A stretch of DNA of 41,147 nt from Verrucomicrobiaceae bacterium. GTDB taxonomy: Bacteria; Verrucomicrobiota; Verrucomicrobiia; Verrucomicrobiales; Akkermansiaceae. Of this stretch, positions 1 to 7,372 are shown in pieces. The stretch spans positions 1-41,147 of the forward strand of contig JAIXOR010000082.1 of NCBI GenBank assembly GCA_027486655.1, given 5' to 3'. A program made the position numbers and the translations under genes. Numbering within the stretch: the first letter of the stretch is position 1; every line of letters starts with the position of its first letter. The notes under the pieces are model-generated. The model was not told where the DNA came from, searched no databases, and saw only the letters and a program-made list of their open reading frames with translations.

Positions 1-493
1 CGCGCCCCTCGTGTGAGGGGCGACAGGCACTGGTTGACCGATGGGAAACTCCATTCTGGTTTCAATCCGCGCCCCTCGTGTGAGGGGCGACCAGGGGTCG
101 CGGTCGGCGTGCCGCCGGATGCGTTGTTTCAATCCGCGCCCCTCGTGTGAGGGGCGACCGCGAAACCGGATCCGACCCACCGTCGCCACCGGCGTTTCAA
201 TCCGCGCCCCTCGTGTGAGGGGCGACGCCTGGTTCGGTAGCTCTTGCCGACCTCGGGACGTTTCAATCCGCGCCCCTCGTGTGAGGGGCGACATGCCGCG
301 GCCTTCCGCGCCGCTGCGGAGACGGTGTTTCAATCCGCGCCCCTCGTGTGAGGGGCGACGATTCTTCATTGTCCTGTAACAGCGATCATTCCAGTTTCAA
401 TCCGCGCCCCTCGTGTGAGGGGCGACCGGACCAAACCGGCACAAGCGTTTCCGATTGGAAGTTTCAATCCGCGCCCCTCGTGTGAGGGGCGAC
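1..493 (-). CRISPR. Type I-C CRISPR array (8 repeats, 7 spacers, truncated at the left edge)
   Basis: A 33-nt repeat, reading GTTTCAATCC...GAGGGGCGAC on the plus strand, recurs exactly at 59-91, 126-158, 194-226, 260-292, 327-359, 394-426 and 461-493. A partial copy lacking its first 9 nt lies at 1-24, so the array continues outside the window. Spacers are 33-35 nt (mostly 34) and all differ. Each repeat contains the inverted pair CGCCCCTC/GAGGGGCG, which gives the crRNA hairpin. Read on the minus strand the repeat starts GTCGCCCCTC and ends GGATTGAAAC, the usual type I-C form with the 3' ATTGAAAC tail kept as crRNA 5' handle. The minus-strand orientation matches the cas genes, so the copy at 461-493 is leader-proximal and newest. 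The repeats are identical, so no degenerate trailer end is in view. Confidence 0.98.
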
Positions 494-717
494 GGCGTCA
501 CCGTGCCGCATCGCTGCCCGTAGGCAAAGAAAACAATTTCCCGCGAACCTCGGAGAAACCGGGCGGCGTTCGCGGGTGCAATCAAGATTTCAGAATGTCA
601 AAGATCGGAAAACCGTCGATTCCAGCCCCGCGCGAACCTGCCGGGGAGTTTCCGGACGCTGGGGGTTCGCGATGGGCCGGGTCGTCCGGTGGGATGACTT
701 GGCATCGCCGGATGAGA
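494..717 (-). promoter_or_regulatory. CRISPR leader between cas2 and the array
   Basis: This 224-nt stretch lies between the cas2 stop codon and the first repeat and has no credible gene. It should hold the promoter for pre-crRNA and the signals that direct Cas1-Cas2 integration next to the 461-493 repeat. It contains two inverted repeats built on the same core: CCCGCGAAC at 540-548 with GTTCGCGGG at 568-576, and CGCGAAC at 631-637 with GTTCGCG at 665-671. An A-rich block (AAAGAAAACAA, about 526-536) separates the first pair from the array. No clear -10/-35 pair was identified. The leader assignment rests on position and orientation. The role of the inverted repeats is inference. Confidence 0.8.
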
Positions 718-1008
718 TCACAAAATGAGGGGTCCATCCACATCATACCCAGACTTCGCTCCGTGGTGCTCCACTTTGTGCTGCCAGTTGGAGCCAAGGT
801 GGTAGAAGCGGATGCTGTCGGACTCCGGATTGATCATGTCGAGCAGACGGGATTTGAGGGTCACCAATTGCGCGGGATCCACTTTGCACTCGAAAACCGA
901 ATTCTGCACCCGCTGGCCGTAGTCGAGACAGGTTTTCGCTGCCCGCCGCAAGCGGCTCTTTCCTGCCGGAGTGGTGGTGCTGACGTCATAGGTCACGAGA
1001 ATGTACAT
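718..1008 (-). CDS. cas2: CRISPR-associated endonuclease Cas2 (type I-C)
   Basis: This 96-aa protein has the normal Cas2 length and opens with [11 protein letters not shown], the ferredoxin-fold first strand that carries the conserved Asp at residue 8. The VQNSVFEC segment of the second strand follows at about 34-41. Cas2 dimerises and bridges two Cas1 dimers to form the spacer integrase. The gene begins with ATG 30 nt after the cas1 stop and is the last cas gene before the leader, as expected for I-C loci. The C-terminal tail (about residues 80-96, ending GPLIL) resembles those of I-C Cas2 proteins. Nothing is missing or truncated. Confidence 0.97.
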   Translation of the reverse strand: MYILVTYDVSTTTPAGKSRLRRAAKTCLDYGQRVQNSVFECKVDPAQLVTLKSRLLDMINPESDSIRFYHLGSNWQHKVEHHGAKSGYDVDGPLIL

Positions 1009-1038
1009 GGTAGTTCAGTTTGGGATGAAAACGATTCG

Positions 1039-2079
1039 TCATTTCGCAAGAAACGCCGGATAGGCGTCCAGATCTCCCCTCAGGTGACGGGCGAGTAGCC
1101 TCGCCTGGAGATGTGGCAGCAGACCGATGGTGGTCTTTTCATCAAGAAACGGGTGGTTGATCTCATCCTGCTTTCTCTCCTGCCAAGCGGTGAGGACTTT
1201 TTTGCGAGATTCGTCCTTCAGGAGAACGGCACCGTTTTCTTTCATTTCGAAATCGCCGATCGTGATCTGCTGGCGGTTGATCAGGGAGAGGGCCGTCCTG
1301 TCAGCCAGATAGGCGCGGAACTCCTCCATCAGGTCCAGTGCAAGCGAGGGGCGTCCCGGTCGGTCACGATGGAGGAAACCGCATTGGGCATCCAAGCCGC
1401 AGCTCTCCAAGGCACTGCGACAATCATGCATCAGCAGAACATAGAAAAAGGACAACAAGGCGTTCACCGGATCCAGTGGCGGTCGCCGGGTTCTGCCGGC
1501 AATGCAGATCTCAGGATCGTGATTCGTCATCAGATGGGGAAACGCAGCGAAGTAGGCCGCCGCTGAATCCCCCTCGATACCACGCAAGGTGTCCAGAGTG
1601 GTCGCCCGAGCCACAAGACCGATGCGCACGGCGAGAAAATCCGAAGCCTGCGTGAGCGCAAAAGCCCGGTCGGCGCACTTGCCACCATGGTCGCGCGCCG
1701 CACGCATCAGCACGTGCCGGGTGTTTGCGAGCTTGGCGGCGATCATGTTCGCGGCTATGGCCAGGGCCGCCGGCTCGTGGTCGGCACGGCGGTATTGCTC
1801 GCGGCGCAGCAGAATGTTGCCGGAGGTGAATCCATTGGATGATGCGAGGAACTTCCCGTGCGGCGTATGAAACGACAGCGAAACCTTCGCTTCCGCACAG
1901 GCCGACATCAGCGAGGCAGAACAGGAGATATCCCAGCCGAAGCAAGCGATGCCGTCCAGATTGTGAAGTGGCACCCGCAGCTTGCTCTCCCCTTCATGAC
2001 GCACCTCCACCGCCGCGCCGTCCTTTCGCAGATAGGCTCCTTCCAGCGTGACAAACAGCGTGTTGAGATGCCTTTTCAT
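1039..2079 (-). CDS. cas1: CRISPR-associated endonuclease/integrase Cas1 (type I-C)
   Basis: This 346-aa integrase subunit inserts prespacers at the leader-repeat junction. The start is taken as the ATG at 2079 (MKRHLNTLFVT), which matches the usual I-C Cas1 start. A TTG four codons upstream at 2091 would add MKLD, but that extension lies in an AT-rich repeat. The N-terminal beta domain (about 1-85) is followed by the helical catalytic domain. Candidate metal ligands are the Glu in RGIEGD (about 169), the His in GFLHRDRPG (about 237) and the Asp in LALDLMEEFR (about 249). No Shine-Dalgarno is visible. In most I-C loci cas4 directly precedes cas1. Here an S23-type gene separates them, with only 37 nt between its stop and this start. 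Confidence 0.97.
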   Translation of the reverse strand: MKRHLNTLFVTLEGAYLRKDGAAVEVRHEGESKLRVPLHNLDGIACFGWDISCSASLMSACAEAKVSLSFHTPHGKFLASSNGFTSGNILLRREQYRRADHEPAALAIAANMIAAKLANTRHVLMRAARDHGGKCADRAFALTQASDFLAVRIGLVARATTLDTLRGIEGDSAAAYFAAFPHLMTNHDPEICIAGRTRRPPLDPVNALLSFFYVLLMHDCRSALESCGLDAQCGFLHRDRPGRPSLALDLMEEFRAYLADRTALSLINRQQITIGDFEMKENGAVLLKDESRKKVLTAWQERKQDEINHPFLDEKTTIGLLPHLQARLLARHLRGDLDAYPAFLAK

Positions 2080-2083
2080 ATCC

Positions 2084-2116
2084 AATTTCAAATTTCAAAT
2101 TTGAGATCTCAAATCC
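2084..2116. repeat. AT-rich repeat between the S23-type gene and cas1
   Basis: This tract consists of overlapping AATTTCAAATTT and TTTGAGATCTCAAATC units and begins directly after the stop codon of the S23-type gene. An 18-nt block (AATTTGAGATCTCAAATC) matches, with one mismatch and in inverted orientation, a block at 2659-2682 on the other side of that gene. The tract supplies the spurious TTG start upstream of cas1. Such AATTTGAAATTT tracts stand out sharply from the GC-rich surroundings. Confidence 0.85.
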
Positions 2117-2656
2117 CTACAGCGGTCCGTTCTTTCGTTCCCATTCCATACGCATCGGATGATCGGGCGGGAAGGCCTTCATGGTTTCCCTCGTCATCTC
2201 ATCGAAGCGGGCTTTCGACTTCTTCGCTTCCACCCCCTTGCGCCATTCCGCCTTGCTTCGGTCATTCAAATGCCTTTGGCCCTCAATCTCTGAATTCTGC
2301 AAGGAATCCGCCCAACCACGCAATTGCCGAGAGCAGCTTTCTGCAACCGATTTCAAATCTGAAATTTCAAATTTGAAATCCACCAAAGCGGGCCTGCGCT
2401 CGAAGTAACACAACATGGACCTAACCTCTCCCGCCGATCCACGGGCAATGTAGAGAAATGCCAGTAACTCGTTTTTCGTCCCCCGTTCGAATCCTTCGGC
2501 GATGTTGTTGGAAACCGATAGCGAACAACGATCCAATTGATCCCGCTTGGAATACGTGATCCTGTCCTTCGCTGCGATCAGGAAATCCTCGCATCCCTCT
2601 GCGAGACGGATCGCTTCCTGCCACACTGGTAGATCTTCGAATCGTTGATACGTCAT
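2117..2656 (-). CDS. Four-helix-bundle (S23 / 23S rRNA intervening-sequence type) protein inside the cas operon
   Basis: This 179-aa protein contains the S23 four-helix-bundle signature. It has YQRFEDLPVWQEAIRLAE at residues 3-20 and SNNIAEGFERGTKNE followed by LLAFLYIARGSAGEVRSML at about 49-82. Family members are usually about 110-130 aa. They occur in 23S rRNA intervening sequences and as relatives of Avd, the accessory protein of diversity-generating retroelements; their cellular role is poorly known. Two parts look added. Residues 93-103 (DFKFEISDLKS) are encoded by an AT-rich repeat at 2349-2380, and a basic tail covers about 133-179. The ATG overlaps the cas4 stop as ATGA, so translation may be coupled. 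It is not a standard I-C component. No reverse transcriptase is nearby, so a retroelement link is not supported here. Confidence 0.85.
   Translation of the reverse strand: MTYQRFEDLPVWQEAIRLAEGCEDFLIAAKDRITYSKRDQLDRCSLSVSNNIAEGFERGTKNELLAFLYIARGSAGEVRSMLCYFERRPALVDFKFEISDLKSVAESCSRQLRGWADSLQNSEIEGQRHLNDRSKAEWRKGVEAKKSKARFDEMTRETMKAFPPDHPMRMEWERKNGPL
2349..2380. repeat. AT-rich near-palindrome inside the S23-type gene
   Basis: This 32-nt block starts GATTTCAAAT and ends ATTTGAAATC. It equals its own reverse complement at all but one symmetric pair of positions. It is read in frame and encodes DFKFEISDLKS of the four-helix-bundle protein. It is built from the same GAAATTTGAAATC units as the tracts on either side of the gene, which suggests the repeat has spread into the reading frame without breaking it. 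Confidence 0.85.
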
Positions 2657-3288
2657 GGTTTTGAGATTTGAGATTTCAAATTACTGGAAAACCACGCTTG
2701 AGCCCCCCGCTTGAAACGCATGGCCTTGGGCTGGCAGTGATCGATGAGTGAGCACGCATCGCAGCGGCGTTCCTCGTATTCCGCCATGGGCGTCTTGCCG
2801 GAGAAGAAACAGGCCCTCACTTCCTCCAGAGTAGCTTTCACCAGAGTCCGCAAGGCCTCGTCGAACGCCACATCCGTCCGCCGCCGCTTTTCTCCGTAGA
2901 ACAAGGCACCAGCAGGGATCTTGCTCCCCAGCATCTCTTCCAGGCACATCGCTTGGGCACAAAGCTGCACTTCATCCGCGCGATGGGTCTTCGGTTTCCC
3001 ACGCTTGTATTCGACGACGAGCACCCGCCCGTCGGCATGGAACTCCACCACATCGCATTGCCCGGACATGCCCAGTATTTTCGAGTCCACCTGCATGCCG
3101 CGGGTGATGCGGATTTTACCCCGGGTTTCATCCGCTCCTTCGTGGACATTCTCATGCATCACGCGGCCTTCCGCCGTGAACTTGTTCTCCGCCCACGCCT
3201 GCTCCACATGGATCAGCGCGCACTGCCGCGGGCAATACAGCCAGTGCTGGAGCGCGGAGATGGCGATAAACTGGTCTTCCTCAAACAT
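2653..3288 (-). CDS. cas4: CRISPR-associated exonuclease Cas4 (type I-C)
   Basis: This 211-aa RecB-family nuclease trims prespacers and helps set their length and PAM orientation for Cas1-Cas2. The start is the ATG at 3288 (MFEEDQFIAISALQ), which matches the family start; in-frame upstream codons lie inside the preceding gene. Catalytic residues are visible as D79 (GQCDVVEF) and E93-x-K95 (VVEYKRGK). Iron-sulfur ligands are C19/C23 (LYCPRQC) near the N-terminus and C176, C179 and C185 (RRCDACSLIDHC) near the C-terminus. Its first 8 nt overlap the end of the HEPN-like gene. The last nine residues (NLKSQISKP) are encoded by an AT-rich repeat tract, so the native C-terminus has probably been replaced or extended. 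Confidence 0.96.
   Translation of the reverse strand: MFEEDQFIAISALQHWLYCPRQCALIHVEQAWAENKFTAEGRVMHENVHEGADETRGKIRITRGMQVDSKILGMSGQCDVVEFHADGRVLVVEYKRGKPKTHRADEVQLCAQAMCLEEMLGSKIPAGALFYGEKRRRTDVAFDEALRTLVKATLEEVRACFFSGKTPMAEYEERRCDACSLIDHCQPKAMRFKRGAQAWFSSNLKSQISKP
2659..2682. repeat. AT-rich repeat at the cas4 / S23-type gene junction
   Basis: The tract reads TTTTGAGATTTGAGATTTCAAATT on overlapping units and lies across the cas4 3' end, immediately before the S23-type start codon. Its minus-strand block AATTTGAAATCTCAAATC matches the plus-strand AATTTGAGATCTCAAATC of the tract at 2084-2116 with one mismatch. The S23-type gene is therefore bracketed by inverted copies. The units are themselves nearly palindromic, so they also align as imperfect direct repeats. 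Confidence 0.8.
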
Positions 3289-3925
3289 CCCGTTGGTGAA
3301 GGTTTTCCGCGAGCGCCAGCCGTCTCTTGAAATCGCTGCGGATGAAATGAATGAGAAAATTCCCAAGACTGCGCGAAATGTTCGCCAGATTCGCCGCCGG
3401 AAGACCGTTCGGATGCGCCGTCAGCATGCCGTGCGCGAAAATGTGCCGCATGCTCGCCGCCAGAGTGAGCACTGAGAAATCTTGGCCATCCCGGTAGCGG
3501 GCGAGATACGTGGCGTGCGCCGGCAGGATCGATTGATTGAGCAGAAAGCCAATCAGCTTGTGCTCCGGATCCAGAGCGCGGCAATGCCCGGCCAATCCTG
3601 CGATATGTCTCCTTGGATGATGCGCGAACAGGACTCGATACGGTGGCCGGTCGTTCGCCATCTCTGCATAGCGCTCGAAGGCAGACCACGCGAAAAACAC
3701 CCGCGTCAACGCCTCATACCCACTTGCCGTTTCCTCGGTGAAACCCTCCAACTTCAATCCCTCGAAACATGTCACCAACCGGAAGCGGTTCACGAAGCGA
3801 TAGAAATCGAACTTGCTCCCCACAAACCCCAACGGCGCGATGGAATCCTCACTCGCCTTCACGATCCCGCGCGCCCGGGTAAATCCGGGCAGTGCGGTTT
3901 CGAGATGAGTGTAGTCGTCGGGCAT
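3281..3925 (-). CDS. Unrecognised cas-operon protein with a HEPN-like R-x4-H motif
   Basis: I do not recognise this 214-aa protein as any standard Cas family. Residues 159-169 read MRHIFAHGMLT, which contains R160-x4-H165. This is the form of the catalytic motif of HEPN ribonucleases (known from Csm6, Cas13 and many abortive-infection proteins), placed late in a mostly helical protein as in single-domain HEPN families. An earlier segment, VFFAWSAFERY at about 76-86, resembles the first-helix region (aromatic, then E) of such proteins. No signal peptide or membrane segment is seen. The gene lies 33 nt after cas7, and its stop overlaps the cas4 start by 8 nt (ATGTTTGA), so it is probably co-translated with the interference and adaptation genes. 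HEPN membership is inference from one short motif plus context. A structural helical protein without nuclease activity is the main alternative. Confidence 0.75.
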   Translation of the reverse strand: MPDDYTHLETALPGFTRARGIVKASEDSIAPLGFVGSKFDFYRFVNRFRLVTCFEGLKLEGFTEETASGYEALTRVFFAWSAFERYAEMANDRPPYRVLFAHHPRRHIAGLAGHCRALDPEHKLIGFLLNQSILPAHATYLARYRDGQDFSVLTLAASMRHIFAHGMLTAHPNGLPAANLANISRSLGNFLIHFIRSDFKRRLALAENLHQRDV

Positions 3926-3958
3926 GGGGGGAGCGTAATCGGCGATTCATCGCGCAGT

Positions 3959-4816
3959 TCAGATGCGGCGGATGAGGGTGACGCCCTGAGGGATGGCGGA
4001 TTTATCGATTTTGACTTCGTAGTCGCTGAACGAGCGAGGCACTTCAACTCCCGGCTTCTTTGCGACGGTGACGAGGTCGAACAGTTTGTGACTAGGGGCA
4101 GCTCCAAGTGCGTTGTCGTGTTTGAACACGAGCAGAGCACGTGGGTTCATGCTGCCAGCAGGGCGGGCGGCGGATTGGTCGAACTGGAACGCGTTTTCGA
4201 GGGAGGTGAAGAGGAGTTCGAGATCTTCGTCATTGAATCCGGTTTGTGCGGCGAGGAAGGGGTTGACGAAGCCTTGGGCCTTGTAGAGACCGTAGGGGAT
4301 GGTGAACTTGCGACCCATGGTGCGCTCTTTCTCCGCGTCTTTCTTGTTTGTCACGGAAGAGCGGGTGATGGCGTGCTCGCTGGAAACGATGGGATCGATG
4401 GAGCGGGCAAAGGAAAGTTGGACAGGACCGCGGACTTGACCGCAGTTGATCTCGGTAGACATGACTGCCCCGAAAGTGCGGATGTCGTAGTAGGTCTTAC
4501 ACATCCATTTTGTGGCTTCATCCTTCTTTCCCTCCTTCGGCGATTTCGAATCCTTTTCAGGGATTCCCACCGCATTGTGGGCCTCCTGCTGAAGTTCGTT
4601 GAGGACAGAACCATCAGTGAAGTAGATTCTTTTGCCATCTTGTCCCCCGCCGGTCATGGCAACAAAATTACGGATTTTGCGCTTCAGACAAACGTCGGTG
4701 ACAAGGCCTTGGCCGGATTCGACATCGATGCGTGGAAGGTTGCCAGCGTCAGGATCTCCGTTGGGATTGGCATCTTGGGCGTCGAAGAGGAAGAGGAAGT
4801 CGTAACGGTTGTTCAT
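3959..4816 (-). CDS. cas7: Cascade backbone subunit Cas7 (Csd2, type I-C)
   Basis: This 285-aa protein is the RAMP-fold subunit that polymerises along the crRNA spacer. It begins MNNRYDFLFLFDAQDANPNGDPDAG, where the DxxxxNPNGDP segment is a hallmark of I-C and I-B Cas7 proteins. It continues with TDVCLKRKIRNFV, the YYDIRTFGAVMST strand and GPVQLSFARSIDPI. The length is typical. Cas8c lies 39 nt upstream and the HEPN-like gene begins 33 nt downstream, so all are likely on one transcript. No unusual features were noted. Confidence 0.97.
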   Translation of the reverse strand: MNNRYDFLFLFDAQDANPNGDPDAGNLPRIDVESGQGLVTDVCLKRKIRNFVAMTGGGQDGKRIYFTDGSVLNELQQEAHNAVGIPEKDSKSPKEGKKDEATKWMCKTYYDIRTFGAVMSTEINCGQVRGPVQLSFARSIDPIVSSEHAITRSSVTNKKDAEKERTMGRKFTIPYGLYKAQGFVNPFLAAQTGFNDEDLELLFTSLENAFQFDQSAARPAGSMNPRALLVFKHDNALGAAPSHKLFDLVTVAKKPGVEVPRSFSDYEVKIDKSAIPQGVTLIRRI

Positions 4817-4855
4817 AGGTGTTGATAGTGGATGGTTGAGAGTTGAGTGAAATAA

Positions 4856-5239
4856 TCAGGCGGTGGTAGTTTCGGTAGTTTCTGCGGTCTCTTTTTTGGT
4901 GAAGAAGTCTTTGCGTTGGTGATAATAGCCGATGGCGAAGACGCCTTGTTTCTTGAGTGAGAATTGGTTGGGGAAACCGGTGGCTTCGATGGAGGAAAGA
5001 ATTTCCTGAACGAGCCGCTCGCGATTCACCTTGGAACCGCCGTTGAGCTTGGAGAGCCAATGTTGGTAAGTCCTGAGGATTCGGGGAAAGACGCTGGCGG
5101 GAGTTGCGGATGCGCTTGAGTAGAATTTGTCCCGTAATCCCGCGTTGACGCTGCCGAGAGCGTCCTCCTGGGTTTTTTCGAGGGTGGCGAAGAGCCTGCC
5201 GAGAAGGTAGGCGGGGTCGGTGTTTCCTGTGTCTAACAT
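4856..5239 (-). CDS. cas11c: Probable internal Cas11c small subunit within cas8c
   Basis: In characterised I-C systems the small Cascade subunit is translated from an internal start inside cas8c. Here an in-frame ATG at 5239 would give a 127-aa product starting [21 protein letters not shown]. That is the right size and covers the helical C-terminal segment of Cas8c, including [21 protein letters not shown]. The sequence upstream of this ATG (CCATTCCCACC) has no Shine-Dalgarno, but few genes in this window do. The call rests on family knowledge, the well-placed Met and the length. Other start codons nearby cannot be excluded. Confidence 0.55.
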   Translation of the reverse strand: MLDTGNTDPAYLLGRLFATLEKTQEDALGSVNAGLRDKFYSSASATPASVFPRILRTYQHWLSKLNGGSKVNRERLVQEILSSIEATGFPNQFSLKKQGVFAIGYYHQRKDFFTKKETAETTETTTA

Positions 5240-6631
5240 GGTGGGAATGGTTTGTTGATGGTTTCTAACGAGGATGGCCTTGAGTGTGGCGGCGCGGAGG
5301 TAGTTGATGGTTCGATCCGCTTGGATTCGACGGATGATGGAGGAGAACAGCCCTTCAGGATATGGGGAGCCCTCGACGATGGCGCGGGTGATTGCACCGC
5401 CGAGGAGAGGCGGGATTTCATCGGCGACACGGGCTGTTTCGCGGAGAATTTGCCAGATTGCGGGAAACTCGGGATCGGCGAATCGTTTGCCGACGGGTTC
5501 GGTGAATTGACGTACCATTTCCAAGCATTGCTGGTGGTCGTGAAGTTTCGAAATGAGCTCAGCTGTGGTGGAGCGGTGGAAGAAGCGAATGGCGACGCGG
5601 GCGGCATTCGGGGCGAGACCGAGAATGTAGAAAGGGGTGTCAGATTCTCCGTGCTCCTGATAGCCGGTGCCGGAGCGGATGGCTTCGAGGAGGCGCTGAA
5701 TCTGTTCGCGCTTGGTGATGTCCTGGACTTCTTCGATGGCCTGCGAGCCACCGGAGAAAATGTCGGCGAAGTTGTCTTCGAGAATGGATGGCTTTTCGGT
5801 CCAGAAGACGGTGGTGGTGTCGCCAATGCGGATGCGATGTTTTTTGGACTGCGGACCGGTGAGTAGCGAGTTGAGTGCGGTGCCATATTGAAAAGCGGCG
5901 TCTTCGCCAACAGGGGCGTTGTAGCTCTGGGTTTTGCCATAAGATTCGTAGGCTGTGGCATTGAACGATACGATGGATGCTCCGGCAGCTTGAGAGCCTG
6001 TGACTCCTTTAATCTTTGGATGAAGTCGGGCGATGGGTGCAGAGTTCCCGGTTAGGAGACATTGGGCGCTTTCGACCGGTTCTTCACCATTTTCGACAAG
6101 TGTACCTCGCCACCAGTCCTGGATCTTTTTGGATTCGTGAACCGGTCGTTTTTCTCCTTGAAGTGCAAAAATACCGAAGCCGGTGCCAACGTCGTTGAGG
6201 AGTGGGTGTTCTTCGATTTTCTCAGGTGTCCAATGTTGGAGAAATCGGCAAACGGCTGAAAATGCAGGCTCATCAATGGCTTGCTCCAGTTCAAGATGAC
6301 GCTGACGAAATGCTTCGAAACGTTTGAGGCCGAAGCCTGCGGGCTTGTCTTCAGGTTGGCGGCCGAGCAGGTAGGTTTGATTGTCCCAAAGGATACCCGG
6401 GTTGATGCCGGCACCGGGTGGTTTCGCTTCTCCAGGAACGAGCATGACGTCGTTCTGCATTCTGCCTCGCTCATCCGGTTTGCGGGCATCTTCAATTTGC
6501 ACAAGTGTTCCATCGGGTTTGATGCGGATGCAGAAACTGATCTTTTGTGGAGAGAAGCCCGGCGGGGCGATCTCGTAGTTGGGATCTTCCGCGAGGCGCT
6601 CGTAGAGTTGATTGAGAGATTGGAGGATCAT
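4856..6631 (-). CDS. cas8c: Cascade large subunit Cas8c (Csd1, type I-C)
   Basis: This 591-aa protein starts [17 protein letters not shown], the standard Csd1 opening. Cas8c recognises the PAM and, with Cas5 and Cas7, forms the I-C Cascade. Recognisable family segments include [14 protein letters not shown] (about 84-97), [12 protein letters not shown] (about 221-232) and [18 protein letters not shown] (about 335-352). The C-terminal 127 residues form the helical region that in other I-C systems is also produced separately as Cas11c. The ATG overlaps the cas5 stop as ATGA. The tail ends in a Thr/Glu-rich stretch ([13 protein letters not shown]). Base composition is visibly less GC-rich than in the flanking chromosomal genes. 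Confidence 0.97.
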   Translation of the reverse strand: MILQSLNQLYERLAEDPNYEIAPPGFSPQKISFCIRIKPDGTLVQIEDARKPDERGRMQNDVMLVPGEAKPPGAGINPGILWDNQTYLLGRQPEDKPAGFGLKRFEAFRQRHLELEQAIDEPAFSAVCRFLQHWTPEKIEEHPLLNDVGTGFGIFALQGEKRPVHESKKIQDWWRGTLVENGEEPVESAQCLLTGNSAPIARLHPKIKGVTGSQAAGASIVSFNATAYESYGKTQSYNAPVGEDAAFQYGTALNSLLTGPQSKKHRIRIGDTTTVFWTEKPSILEDNFADIFSGGSQAIEEVQDITKREQIQRLLEAIRSGTGYQEHGESDTPFYILGLAPNAARVAIRFFHRSTTAELISKLHDHQQCLEMVRQFTEPVGKRFADPEFPAIWQILRETARVADEIPPLLGGAITRAIVEGSPYPEGLFSSIIRRIQADRTINYLRAATLKAILVRNHQQTIPTMLDTGNTDPAYLLGRLFATLEKTQEDALGSVNAGLRDKFYSSASATPASVFPRILRTYQHWLSKLNGGSKVNRERLVQEILSSIEATGFPNQFSLKKQGVFAIGYYHQRKDFFTKKETAETTETTTA

Positions 6632-7353
6632 GCTTTGATGGGGAAAGGGAGTTCAGGGACGGAGATGATGCCATCGGTCATGGAAGCGCGGAAGAAGTGG
6701 GGGGTGGTAGCTTTGACCTTTTTGGTTTTGGGGTCTTGGTCGAACTCGATGTCATGGAGCATGAAACCGAGGTCTTTTTCCCCAAGGAGGCTTGGGTCGG
6801 GTTTGGGAAGGTCGGCTTCATTCTCGATGAGTTCGAAACGCACGGGAAATTCACGGCAGCCGAAATAGGGTTGTTGAAAGGCCTGGCCCTTGCGGGCGCG
6901 GCGCTTGAACATATCGAGGTGCTTGCCGATGGCTTCGTTTTGAGGCGATGGGGCTTCGCCTTTTTCCATGCGGGCATCGAGGATTTGGACGTGTGCTTTA
7001 ATGAGGTAGGCGACGTCTTTGAGAAGTAGAGAGGCGCGTTGCTGGCGGTTCTCAGCGACGTCCATGCTGGGGCGGATCTCCGGGTTAGCCATAGCGGCGT
7101 TAACTCCGCTGCCTCCTTTCACGGAGATTTTCGAGGAAACCTCATTCCGGCGGATGTTGGTGAAGCGGATGGGGTTAAGGACGCGGATCTCGTCGATAAT
7201 CCAACGGATTTGGGGTTTCCAATAGATCGCTTCGAGGACTCCACGGGCGGCGGATGGGGTCATGACGTCATAAGAGACGCGTTCGACTTTCATCTCGGGA
7301 CGGGAGAAGAGGGCGTAGTCGCCGGAGACTTTAAGGTGGATGCCGTAGTTCAT
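6628..7353 (-). CDS. cas5: Cas5 (Cas5d/Cas5c), crRNA-processing Cascade subunit
   Basis: This 241-aa protein begins [38 protein letters not shown]. The [24 protein letters not shown] region is the typical I-C Cas5 signature. In I-C systems, which lack Cas6, Cas5 cuts pre-crRNA at the base of the repeat hairpin and stays bound to the 5' handle. Y44 (EAIYWKP) and the K119-A-H121 segment (YLIKAHVQ) are plausible counterparts of the Tyr/Lys/His active-site residues described for Bacillus halodurans Cas5d, though I cannot align them rigorously. It starts 19 nt after the cas3 stop and overlaps cas8c by 4 nt. Confidence 0.96.
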   Translation of the reverse strand: MNYGIHLKVSGDYALFSRPEMKVERVSYDVMTPSAARGVLEAIYWKPQIRWIIDEIRVLNPIRFTNIRRNEVSSKISVKGGSGVNAAMANPEIRPSMDVAENRQQRASLLLKDVAYLIKAHVQILDARMEKGEAPSPQNEAIGKHLDMFKRRARKGQAFQQPYFGCREFPVRFELIENEADLPKPDPSLLGEKDLGFMLHDIEFDQDPKTKKVKATTPHFFRASMTDGIISVPELPFPIKA

Positions 7354-7372
7354 GAGATTTGATTAGAAATGT

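Noticed and set aside
41..379. Open frame across the CRISPR array with repeated SIRAPRVRGD units
   Set aside because: It is only the translation of the 33-nt repeat, which is a multiple of three, with spacers; no gene-like features.
540..576. Leader inverted repeat as the terminator of the cas operon
   Set aside because: The loop is long (19 nt) and no T-run follows in the minus direction; a leader motif is more likely.
2084..2116. AT-rich tract as a second CRISPR repeat or an insertion-sequence end
   Set aside because: Units are short, irregular and unspaced, there is no transposase and no target-site duplication could be identified.
2117..2656. S23-type gene as the accessory of a diversity-generating retroelement
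   Set aside because: No reverse transcriptase, template repeat or variable repeat is visible in the window, so the Avd resemblance alone is not enough.
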